The notes beneath the pieces were generated by a model. That model made no database searches and was not told the DNA's origin. It was given only the letters and a program-made list of their open reading frames with translations. From contig OY821779.1 in assembly GCA_963682175.1 (NCBI GenBank), positions 3,112,501 to 3,176,500 of the forward strand: a DNA stretch of 64,000 nucleotides. Reading direction: 5' to 3'. The position numbers were made by a program, and so were the translations under genes. Source of the stretch: Triglochin maritima (lineage: Eukaryota > Streptophyta > Magnoliopsida > Alismatales > Juncaginaceae). Shown here piece by piece: positions 24,761-34,845 of the stretch. Within the stretch, counting starts at the first letter, position 1. Each line of letters begins with the position of its first letter.

Positions 24761-27700
24761 CTTTGATTGGGGTCTTTTCGTGTTTGTGTTGGGTTGGGGT
24801 TGGGGTTGGGGATTTTGGAAGGGTGCGTTTGCAAAATGGGCGAGAGTGGAGTGGAAGCGCCCATGTGAGACTGGCTTAGCGAGGGAGCGGAAATTACCGG
24901 AATGCCCTTTGCTTCCGATGGACTCTTTCGCCTTTCCACTGTACAGGTGTGTGTTTGCAGTCCTGCACTTTTACGTTTTCGTTCTTTCTGGTGGCACGAA
25001 AGAATTCGAAAAATAATTTTAAGAGTCAAATTGAAAGGAAAAAACAAATTTAATGAAAAATAGTTTTTTTACTGAAATTTGTTTGTTGATGTTTCTGAAA
25101 TTCAACGGAAAACAATTTCTAGTCGTTTGTACCATAAAAAAGAAACTACGACAAATTTGTAGTTGCAGTTTAATTTATAAATGAATATTTATTGTTTTAA
25201 AAACAATACTATTACAATCCGAACCTCTATAAAATATTAACATTACAAACTTTGGATCTCACCTCTACAAAGTCATCTCAAACATCATCTTCCTCACTTA
25301 GGGCACCCTCAACGGGTCCCCCCCCCCCAACTAAATGTCAGCTAAATGCTGACATTTAGTTGCACCCGTCAACGGGGGTGCAAAAATGGGCGGTCTTTTT
25401 TTAATTTCGTTTTTTGTGTGTTTTGTTTTAATTAGTTTTATTTTATATTTAATTATAAATAATTTATTATGTTGGATAGTGAATTTTTTTTATTAGATAA
25501 AAATACCTAAATTTTCAACATTTTCTTCCATTCACGTCATTTGGAGGTCGATCTTAGATAAAATTCAAAAAGATAAATTAAATTTTAAAAAATTTAAAAC
25601 AAATAAAAAACTTATTTTGAAAAAAAGATTTAAAATGATTTTAAAAAACAAAACAAAAAAGATTGTTGTAATTACTTTAATAATGTTGATAAAAGTGATA
25701 AATTTAATTACATTTTCGTAATTATTTTAAAAATAATATGTAATATAATTAATTTTCGTAAAATATGTGATATAATTAATGAGAATTGTGGGAAATTAAA
25801 AATGAGAGGAAAATAAATGAGGTAGAAGTGAGAGACTGTTGATGCGATTATGTTGACATTTTATGAATGAATTGTGGTTGAGGGGTGAATAGTAGAAAAA
25901 GAGAAAAGAAAAATGTCATACTAACATGACGAAGAGAGAGAATACTGATATGACTAGGTTGACATATATGAAAATGTCATGGGTAAATATGACATTATAC
26001 TATCATTTATGTCCACAAAATCAACATCATCCTCTGTAGGTTGCAAAGGCTCCGACGTTGACATCTATATCCAAACAAACATATAATTCATTGGAACATA
26101 AATCAACATCATGTGAAAGTTGTTTCTTAAATGTTAAATTACTTAGTTAATGATAGGTGCAGAGTTTCATTTCTGAAATTTTATGATATACCGACTTGAC
26201 AGCAAAAAAAATTGAAAATGTAATAATAATCACCCAAATCGACAGATATTTGAGTAGTAAACAAGAAAAACACAAGAAGAAACTGCCAACACCAACCAAT
26301 CAGTTTGTTCCACACCCAAGTGATAAAAAAAAATCAAACGTCTAAATGACAATAAAAACCTAATCATATCATCCAGTAGATAAGAAGAAAAAACTCTAAC
26401 TGTGTCGGTGTTTAACTTGATGTGGAGGATCGGTAGTGGTGGTTGTAGATGGTTGGTGAAGAGCACGGCTAGAGGTGGTCGGAAATGGTGGGATGAGAAA
26501 GGAGGGGATCGTAGATGGGAGGCAGGAGGATGGAAGAGTGGATGGACGGACTCGTAGTGAGAAATGGATTGGAGCCTTGTCGTCCAAGTATGATTGTGGC
26601 ATCGGTGAAGAAGTGGTGTCGAATGGAGGCTGATGAAAGTTGGATTTTGCTTTCCTTCGGATTCTAAGATGAAAATGTGAGTAATGGGAGGATAAAATTT
26701 CTTTTACACCATGAAAATAGAAGGAAAGTGGGCATAGATTCCCACGAATGCACAAACAAACTCCCGATCAAATGGAAACTCGTTTTCTTTATCCTATTTT
26801 TTCCGGATTCCAATTCCACAAACCCCCTTATACGCATAAATTTTGGGAACTTTTGCAACTCGATCCTTCATCTTTGATGAATACCATTCACACAGGCTTC
26901 CCGATAAAATAAGCAAAAAATCTTTTGATTTTCAAACGAAAAACTGATAATCTTATTTGAAGTTTCTAAACAAACACGGTAAAAAACCCTTTCAATGCCA
27001 ATAACAACTCTTGATACGAGATTAACAATGTAAGACCTATTGTTGATTCGACGCAATCATATTTCACTTATCATTTCGACTGCCTCTATATCTAATCATT
27101 TATAACATCAACAACATGGATATGACAATTTTTAGTCTTCTTGAATAATTTTCTCAGTTACGCATTCGTATTGACCAAAAAAAGGAGAAACAACATAAGT
27201 GATGTTTCTTCATTTATAACACGTTCAAACTATTCAATTTGACATTGCTACTAGATTAAAATAAATAAATAAACATTGCTACTAGATTGATCTTCCGCTA
27301 CTATGTCTTTACATCTTACTCTCTTTTTAGGTCCCCTTGCGTCATCCTCTACCGTTTTGTTTTCATTTGAATTGTGCACTTTAGGAGGGGGGGTTGTTTG
27401 AAAAGAGAGACATGAATACACACAAAACATATCCTTTTAATATAGTAAGTGTAAAAATAAATATTTTCCTTGATGAATTTATAATAAATATTGACTTCAT
27501 GCATCCAATACAATCTCTTTCTTTCTTTCTAGAAGGAAACAATATAATTGTGAACTGCAATTTGGCAATTACTAATTAATTCCACTACTTGGTTTCATTC
27601 TTGAAATGCAAAAACCTACCCTATTGGAATAAATGTTTCAAATAATGTTTTCCTTTCGTTAAGTACGAGTAAATTTGTAAGTTCATTTGTCAATTCCATC

Positions 27701-27990
27701 AGAAGAGCATTTTGCCTTAAAAAAGCGAAGCTATTAAAACAAAAATAGAAAAAAAATATCATTGAGTTGTTTCTGCACTTCAGGGGAAAAATGTCATCGA
27801 TGCCAAACAGAAGTTTTGTATAACCAAAAGTTGACGGTAGTTGGTGGAATTTACCCCCAAAAAAACACCAGAATTGTATCTAACAACTTATCGTGGCACC
27901 ATATTTCCAGTCCACACCACAAATTATTACGCATAGGTAAGACGTCACTTTATTAGAAGGAAATCAAGACCAACTTCTTCACGAGAGACA
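24761..27990. other. Gene-free, AT-rich stretch with transposon-like ends
   Basis: No gene recognised. At 24787-24810 there is a short GGGTT run. A segment starting near 25303 (AGGGCACCCTCAACGGGT) resembles the end of a miniature DNA element and contains a perfect hairpin AACTAAATGTCAGC / GCTGACATTTAGTT at 25334-25366. From there to about 25990 the sequence is very AT-rich. The 119-codon open frame at 26396-26755 is low-complexity and unlike known proteins. Confidence 0.5.
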
Positions 27991-27994
27991 CTTA

Positions 27995-28724
27995 GGGTCC
28001 GTTTGGTTAGGCAATAGTCAGCTCCTCCAACCCCCCCAGGAGCGCAATAGTCAGCTCCTCCAACCCCCCAGGAGCTCAATCTCCATTGAAGTCTCATCCA
28101 AACGGCCACACAGTTGAGAGATTCGTAGCTCCAAACACGGAGTTCAAGGTGGAAAATTGAAGCAGTCGTGGGGGTGTTTTCTCCAGCTCTGGTCACTGTT
28201 TGGGATTTTGTCTCGTTTCTTCCGTTCTGGCCCTTCATCTTTTCAGGTGCAAGATGCCACGAACCCAATTTTTTTTGTTAAGGGTGACCTTCATCTTTTT
28301 AGGTGCAAAATGTCATTCATCTTCCATCGCCACTCTCACTCTCCTTCCATATTCCATCTTTTCTCAATCTTAGTTACTACCAACAAATTTTTGATGAGTT
28401 TTTTTTTGAATTCGTAGTTGTTTTGTGGCAAAACCTCATTGGGTTTTTGTGGGTTTGTGGATTAATTAGTAGTGATTTTTTGGAGTTTTTTGTTTTTCTT
28501 CCGGTTGCAAAATGCAACTTAATCATTCAGTTTCTTGGGGTTAAAGTAATGTCATTGGAGAGGGTTTGATGGAGGACATTTCAGGTATTACAGTGGGATG
28601 CGACATTCAACTCCCAAGCTAAACATCTCCTACTGAGGGGGAGATTCGCAGCTCCCTCATCTTCTTCTGGGGAGCTGGATTCTCTAAAGAAGTGGGAAGA
28701 TGGAAGGGCTAACCAAACGGACGC
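27995..28724. mobile_element. Non-autonomous DNA transposon with GGTCCGTTTGGTTAG-type inverted ends
   Basis: The left end GGGTCCGTTTGGTTAGGC is repeated in inverted orientation at the right end (706-724 of the 28 kb block, GCGTCCGTTTGGTTAGCC on the complement). Such ends are common in hAT- and PIF-type miniature elements. A short direct duplication of a CAATAGTCAGCTCCTCC phrase lies at 28013-28075. No transposase and no convincing target duplication were found. Confidence 0.65.
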
Positions 28725-29400
28725 ATGAAAGAAATTTCTCCCAACACTGTTTTTAGTTTTTACGTTGCAACCTTAAACACGATTAACCCAAACAAAATCA
28801 CAAACTAAACCGCATGATGGTTTTGTAGACTTGTAGTTTAAACAATGACATCTTAAGTGGCTTCACCGATTTGTTTGAGCCAAATCACGTGCTCTTATTA
28901 CTAGGCTGTTGCTTATAGAACTAAATTAATCATGTTGGCACCAATCAAGGAACAGTAGATTAGTTAAGGAAATTCCATATTTGTTCGGAGTAGGTGTTAA
29001 AAAATGTGCATGTGGTAATGTGGATTTCAAGATACATTAAGTCAAGCCTGAGAAGTTAAGCCAGCAAAATCAGACCATGATTAACCATGTCCGGGCTACT
29101 CCCACCCGTTTTGTTCTCTTTCTGCCACGTCAGTTTCTCTCTTTGTCACGTCAGCTCACCCAACCCACAAAAAAAACTCATTAACCACGCCCGGACTACC
29201 CCACCCACCCTACACTCTCTTTCCTCTGCGTCATTTCTTAATTAAACAATTTTAATTCTTACACAACATTTAACAAATTACATTTTACATAATTGTAATT
29301 CTAATTACGTTATAATTCCAATTGACGAAATGATTAATATTAATAATTAGTAATTAACATTAATAATTAATATTAAACCACAAGAAAAATTATTAATTAA
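28725..29400. other. Gene-free stretch
   Basis: No gene recognised. A phrase ATTAACCA(T/C)G(T/C)CCGG(G/A)CTAC occurs twice (about 29082 and 29181). AT-rich sequence with TTAATAATTA repeats follows up to 29400. Confidence 0.5.
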
Positions 29401-29406
29401 AATTAG

Positions 29407-29552
29407 AAATGCACAGTACACGCATGAATGCACAGTCTACGCATGAAAGTACAGTACACACGTGAAAGTACATTCTACGCGTACATCTAAAGTATCCGCG
29501 TGAATGTACAGTATACGCGTGAATACACAATGTACGCGTGAATGCACAATGT
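29407..29552 (+). repeat. Short tandem repeat with ACGCGTGAATG-type core, about seven copies
   Basis: Units of about 20-24 bp share the pattern GTACAGTAYACGCGTGAA, with variants such as CTACGCATGAA. They run up to the region just before the PIF-like pseudogene. Confidence 0.75.
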
Positions 29553-29599
29553 CCGATTTTCCCTCTATATATACCTTACACAAAACACAACATACACTT

Positions 29600-30815
29600 C
29601 ACACAACTTCATAATATCTTCCCCCGATCACAATTGTTCTCCTCGTCGTTCACAATCAAATCCGCGTCCACTCTATCCACGAGGGTACCCCTCACGTCCA
29701 TATTTCCCACAACCATTCCAACTGTCAGACTTCTCTCATTACGTCCAGTCATTCCAACAACCAGACTTCTCCCAATATGCACCATCATTCACATCATTAG
29801 ACCAAAACCAATAATTCCCACAATTCTCCCAATACGCACCAACATTCCCACAAAATCAACCCAAATTTTAGATGTTTGACCGCAACATGTCACAAGTAAG
29901 TAGTCCTAGTATCAAGGACATTGAAGAAGAGGATAAGAACGACGACGAGTCTCCACCACGCCAGACCGTCGCACCACCACCCTCATGTCCACAGCGACGC
30001 TGCAACAAGTAAGTCCCTCACGTCAAAAGCAATCTGAAGTTGTGGACCACAACTGAGGATGAGCGACTCGTGTCGGCCTATATGGTGGTCAATTATGATG
30101 CAGTGACGGGGACAAACCAGAAGGCTACTTCCTTGTGGACCAAGTAAAACAATTTTACGACACCTCCCTCGAAGAAACGGGTCTCCCTGAGAGGAATGTG
30201 GAGTCCTTAAAATGACGGTGGAGGAGAATTATACATGTTGTGAACGAGTGGGTTGGGTGTTTCAATCAGGCATACCAACGGAAAAGGAGTAGGTAGAACG
30301 ACGACAATGTCGTCCGACAAGCTCACAACATCTACGAGTGAACTAATAACTCTAAAATTCTTTACTTTGATGCTTAGGTCATGTTGCGTAGATACCCAAA
30401 ATGAGAGTCACTCATATCTAGAGCAAATGTCGTGATTGTTGGTCGGGAGTCCCCAGAGTTTCACGATGAAAGTAGTTCCCATTCGGGAAGCCTTGGGAAA
30501 AGAAAGAGTACTGATGACTCCAAGACGCAATCACCATCAGAGGCAGAAGAAATGACGTTAGGATCGTCTGCACAGCCACCAGGTGTGAAGAATATAAAAA
30601 ACAAGGGTAAAAGTTCATTAGGCCCCGAAGGCAACACCGACATTCTGGAACTTGCAAAACAAATTGCATATAATGCCCAAGTGAGAGAAGAAGGTTTCTC
30701 CAAGCAGGAGGAATTAGCGGAGCGTAATTTTCAAAGACATGTTAAAAAAACTAAACTCGACATGTTTCACTCTTTGATGAAAAAGGACAACCCGTCGGAG
30801 CGGGATCAAAAATGA
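29600..30815 (+). pseudogene. PIF/Harbinger ORF1-type (Myb/SANT, NAM-associated) pseudogene
   Basis: Broken frames translate to the layout of plant PIF/Harbinger ORF1-like proteins. First comes a Pro/Gln/Phe/Tyr-rich start (FPQPFQLSDFSHYVQSF, 29640-29870) and an acidic linker (IKDIEEEDKNDDESPP). A Myb/SANT-like block follows (TTEDERLVSAYMVVNYDAV ... GTNQKATSLWTKV, about 30045-30150, then WVGCFNQAYQRKRSGR). A lysine-rich C-terminal part comes last (30432-30815: GKRKSTDD, ELAKQIAYNAQVREEG, KKTKLDMFHSLMKK). Stops and frame changes separate these blocks. In intact elements ORF1 acts with a DDE transposase to move DNA; no transposase is seen nearby. Host genes with the same domain exist, so a decayed domesticated gene is an alternative. 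Confidence 0.7.
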
Positions 30816-32039
30816 TTGCGAAACTCATGGACTGGGCAGAAGAGAATGATTTCATGTAGTTTGTTAGTTTATATTTGTTCGTAGTTTGTGTAGATTTTAT
30901 TACGTGTAATTTGTTGTTTTTCGAGTATTTTGTACCGCTCTTTATTTACGTCTACTTTGTATTTCCTATCGTAATTTGTTGTTCCTATGATGTTTTAGTA
31001 TTAATATATTTTCTAATTTGAACATTAAATATGGATTTACCTTTGATTTTGTTAATATTGAAATTTAAAATATTTTTCAGAGTAATCACATCTAAAATTA
31101 TCACCCCACATTAATCAGAAATACTCAATACATTATCAATTACTTCTAATAACAAATCCTCCGTTAAAATCAAAATATCAAAAAAATGGACCAATGGGGG
31201 GCAACACGTGCCCCCACCCGAGTGCGCGTCGGGCATCCAATCCGGATGCCTGGTGCACAAAAAGGTGCCTAGGTGGGGCCCCGGGCACCCGCCTGCCCCG
31301 TTACAGGGTGGGTGTCTGGGCGGCATGGCGCGTCTGACCCATTAACTCTGCTCTCACATTACCTTACCATGTTTTTAACTAAAAAAGACGTAGATATTAA
31401 AAGATAAAATATCACTGAGAATAATCTTATTATCAGCCATCGAAGATTATTTAACTTTAGAAACAAAGAAATAAATACTTAGCAATAACGTATTAGTAGA
31501 AACAAAGAAATACTTAGCAATAAAACCCAAACCACGATAGAAATGGAAATTGCCTTCCACGTAAGGTCATCACTAACCATGACTCCTGACGAACTGACCA
31601 TGAGCGTTCTCTATCTTCTCTCTCTCTTCCACATCAGTTTCTCTCTCTTCAACCCACATTTTCTTCTCTTTCCTACACTATTCACATCTTAACCACAACT
31701 CACAACAACTTATTTCTCTCCTCCACATCATTTCGGAGTCTATCTTGGAAAAAATTAAAAAAATCAAAACAATTATAAAACGTATTTTAAAAAAAATCAA
31801 ACAAAAATTCAAAACAACCAAAAAAATAATTTTTTAATCCGACGGCCCTGTCAGCTCCCCCGTTAAGGCACATGTATTGATGACTGGGTCAGCTGATGAC
31901 GAGGGATAACCCGTTAGTGTTGCTCTAAATGTACTTTACCAGATTTCCAGATTGAGGGTACAATTGTCATTTCAATGTCAAATAGGTAGCCATAATTTTT
32001 CACAAAACTAATTCTGGAAAATAAGCATTACACTTACGG
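30816..32039. other. Gene-free stretch with a GC-rich segment
   Basis: No gene. A GC-rich patch at 31190-31330 (GGGGCCCCGGGCACC, CCCGTTACAGGGTGGG) stands out from AT-rich flanks. A transposon-end-like phrase lies near 31893-31930 (complement AGAGCAACACTAACGGG), similar to the one near 25303. Ends cannot be fixed. Confidence 0.5.
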
Positions 32040-32047
32040 TCCACGAC

Positions 32048-32523
32048 TAGGGGTGAGCATCGGTCCGGACCAGACCAAACTCGGACGCTCTTCGGGGTCC
32101 AGACCGAAAACCAGACCGGTCGGTAGGGCTGAGCAAAACCTGGACCGGACCGGTCGGTCCGGGTTCAGTCCGGAAAGTTTTGTTTCGGTCCGGTCTGGGT
32201 TTCGGTCCAGAGAAATTTAAAATTTCGGTCTGGTCTGGTCTGGTCTTTTGTTTGTTTTTTATTTAAAAAAATCGGTTTTTGACCCGGTCTGGACCCCGGA
32301 CAAAAATTCGGTCCGGTCCGGGCCGAATGCTCACCCCTACCGGTCGGGTTCGGTCCGGTCCAAAATCCCATACCGGAATTTTGAGAAAAAAAATAGATTT
32401 TGGACCGAGTTTGGACTGGACCGAACCGAAAACCGAATTTGTCCCGGAGTCCAGACCGAAACCTGGACCGATCAGATTCGGTCCGGACTGAACCCGGACC
32501 AGACCGAAATCTGCACAACCCTA
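32048..32523. mobile_element. hAT-like miniature element (outer copy), target duplication TCCACGAC
   Basis: An 8-bp direct repeat TCCACGAC lies at 32040-32047 and 32524-32531. The left end is TAGGGGTGAGCAT, with a degenerate inverted partner ending ACAACCCTA. The interior is a run of CGGTCCGG/CCGGACCG phrases. It is interrupted by a second copy of the same family (32124-32339). An 8-bp duplication with these ends indicates a non-autonomous hAT element. The two antisense open frames here are products of the CGGTCCGG repeat. Confidence 0.85.
32124..32339. mobile_element. hAT-like miniature element (inner copy), target duplication CCGGTCGG
   Basis: The 8-bp direct repeat CCGGTCGG lies at 32116-32123 and 32340-32347. 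The ends are TAGGGCTGAGCA and TGCTCACCCCTA, an inverted pair. It belongs to the same family as the element it sits in and as the one at 40762-41006. This is a self-family nested insertion with both target duplications intact. Confidence 0.87.
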
Positions 32524-32531
32524 TCCACGAC

Positions 32532-33285
32532 ACAGCCATTAAATTTCAAAAATTTATAGATTATTTTTGTTTGTCTGTAAATTATCCAAATATAAAAGAT
32601 AACAAAAGAAATTATCAGAGAATTCGTGTGGTGAGAAAAGAAAATCATTCCTAAATAATGTGTGTTAAATTTGAAATGTTTTTACCCTTTAATGGTCAAG
32701 TTGTGAGATGTATTGCGACGTAAACTGATCTGATGATGTATCGAAAAAGGTTTTGCTACTTAATAATTGTGTTTGTAGTTGATCGTAATAAAAAGATATG
32801 CATTCAATTATGAAGTCCTAAACATTCACATATGAAAGTCTTGAATGGGCCAATTTTGAGTAACTTCTTATTTAATTAGAATATAGGATTTACAACTATC
32901 CCTCTAAAATTTCTTTTGGAAAAAAACTATCCCTCTCGAATATCTTTAACAAGCAAATAAAAATCAAATGACTTGAAAGAACCAAACAAACTTTCGCGTG
33001 AGCAGTGACAAATCTATTTTGGTTTGATATCCCAAATCACAATGACAATAGTTTGTTTTCCCAAAAAACAATGACATTAGTATGCATCACAAAACATAAA
33101 GATATTATACACACGATGTGCTTCCATTAAGTCTTCCTTCACTTGTCACAACTTAGATTGCTATCAACAACCATCAATTAAGCTCGTCCATTGACCATGT
33201 TGTGATCACATGATATGTTGTGTTTGACTCACATTTCGATGTCTAACAATGTCTTGAACTCGGCCAACTAAAAGTATAAATCATT
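32532..33285. other. Gene-free stretch
   Basis: AT-rich sequence; no gene, repeat boundary or RNA recognised. Confidence 0.5.
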
Positions 33286-33289
33286 GTTC

Positions 33290-33490
33290 TTAATCTTTTG
33301 ATTTTCTTTTCATTTTTCTTTTCAATAATTGTCTCACATTATTTGAAGTATTTGAATACTTCATATTTCTGCTTGAACACAAATATTCAGGAAGATGTCT
33401 TCCTGGAGTAGTCATCGGTGAATGTCAACATGTATTTTGCTTCGCCTTTTGATGGAATTTCAAAAGACCCTCACAACATGTCATACATTT
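33290..33490 (-). pseudogene. Fragment of a Copia integrase, decayed
   Basis: On the minus strand, 33490 to about 33405 translates to GSFEIPSKGEAKYMLTFTDDYSRKT, which matches the start of the Copia integrase core. It continues with stops into a FKQKYEVFKYF block (about 33330-33370), matching the next conserved stretch. No LTRs, protease or reverse transcriptase are attached. It is unrelated in position to the fuller Copia element at 34594. Confidence 0.7.
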
Positions 33491-34593
33491 AGTCTTCCTT
33501 CAATTATCACAACTTGATTGCTACCAGCAACCAACAATTAAGCTATTCATTCCCACAGTGTGCATGGTTTGTGTTACTCAATTATACGTATAAAACAACC
33601 TCAAAACACAAAAAACATAACAAAGCATAAGTAACACGTCTTCCGCATCAACTTTTTGTCTTTGTAAATAGACAAAGTGATTACAGAGCTTGTATCATAA
33701 AAGCTTCCAGGTTTTGAAGAACGTGGTCTAAAGTTAAGATTGCTGAAAAAACGTAAAGATTCATTTGATCTCGCTTAAAGTATTGCTAAAGCTCTTCATT
33801 AAAACTATTTTACGTGATATATATCATAAAATACATCGAAATGGGAATTTTACCTAGGCCACATAGAATTATAAACTTCACTTAACATATGTACCCTTCT
33901 AAGAAATTGCCCATGGAAGTTGATCATCCATTTACGACAAGCATACATCTTTGTCCCTTGAAGGACTTTCAGGGATGTATGTCTGGTGTTGATTTGATTA
34001 CAGGAGCACAAGCGTTTGAAACATCCTTTATCCCACAAGCACAAACTATTAATCTAAAAAACTCAAGCCTTTAACTCCCTTTAAAGCAAGACAAGAATAT
34101 TTTCCCCCAAATAAGCACAAATTGTTATTCTTCTAAGAAACTATATATTGGGTACATAGAGTTTGAAAACCGCAAGTACATTTGTAAAATTAAACACCAA
34201 AGTTAGATGAATGAGCATGTAAATATGCATGCAATTTACAATGGAATCCAAATCATTTTTCACAAAAGGTAAGTATTTACCTAAAGCTCTGTATTTTTTC
34301 TGCAAACTACTTTGTGGTGACGGGCTCCAGAGCAATAATGACACGTATGTCTGTTACCAAACAGCATAAAAACCTCATCTTCGGAAACATGCTGTCGGCA
34401 AAAGAAAATCCATTTTTGCAGACCACGCCTTTTGCGTTGCAACTTAAACACAACCAAACTTAGATCATGCATTCTCTTCCTTTCCATGTGAAATTAGGAT
34501 TTTAGGTAAAACCAAGTTAGGAAAATGAAAAGCTTAGGTGAATTGGTGTGGTTATCTACTTCCTACCTACAATGTCATGATTATCTCATTTTC
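33491..34593. other. Gene-free stretch left of the Copia element
   Basis: No gene recognised. Open frames at 33850-34074 (both strands) and 34141-34487 are short and unlike known proteins. Confidence 0.45.
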
Positions 34594-34829
34594 TGTTGAT
34601 TTAAACAGTATGAGTAAAATGTTATTGTATATATGATTTAGGGTTTTGGTGTACTACTTATACAAGAGAATTACAAAAAAGAGCCGTCTTAGACTTTCCT
34701 TGTTAATTACAAAATATTCTTGATTTCCTTGATTGCCTTGATTGAGTGGTCGTGTGATCTGAAGGATTTGCTTGATTGACTACATAACAAGTATGTCTTC
34801 TAACGGGTATTTCTTGTCATATTTCAACA
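34594..34829 (-). repeat. 3' LTR of the Copia element
   Basis: 236 bp, ending TG...CA on the plus strand. Compared with the other LTR it carries an 8-bp insertion near GATTTCCTTGATTGCC. Confidence 0.93.
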
Positions 34830-34845
34830 TTTCCCCTCAAGTTGA
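34830..34845 (-). other. Polypurine tract of the Copia element
   Basis: The complement reads CTTGAGGGGAAA directly against the 3' LTR, the usual primer for plus-strand synthesis in LTR retrotransposons. Confidence 0.8.

Noticed and set aside
24780..24812. Interstitial telomere repeat
   Set aside because: The GGGTT/GGGGTT run is short and is not the plant telomere unit TTTAGGG.
26230..26755. Minus-strand open frames of 78 and 119 codons
   Set aside because: Low-complexity Ser/Pro/Thr-rich translations without family resemblance, splice context or promoter signals.
32165..32559. Open frames of 70-124 codons on both strands
   Set aside because: They lie wholly within the nested hAT-like elements and translate the CGGTCCGG repeat.
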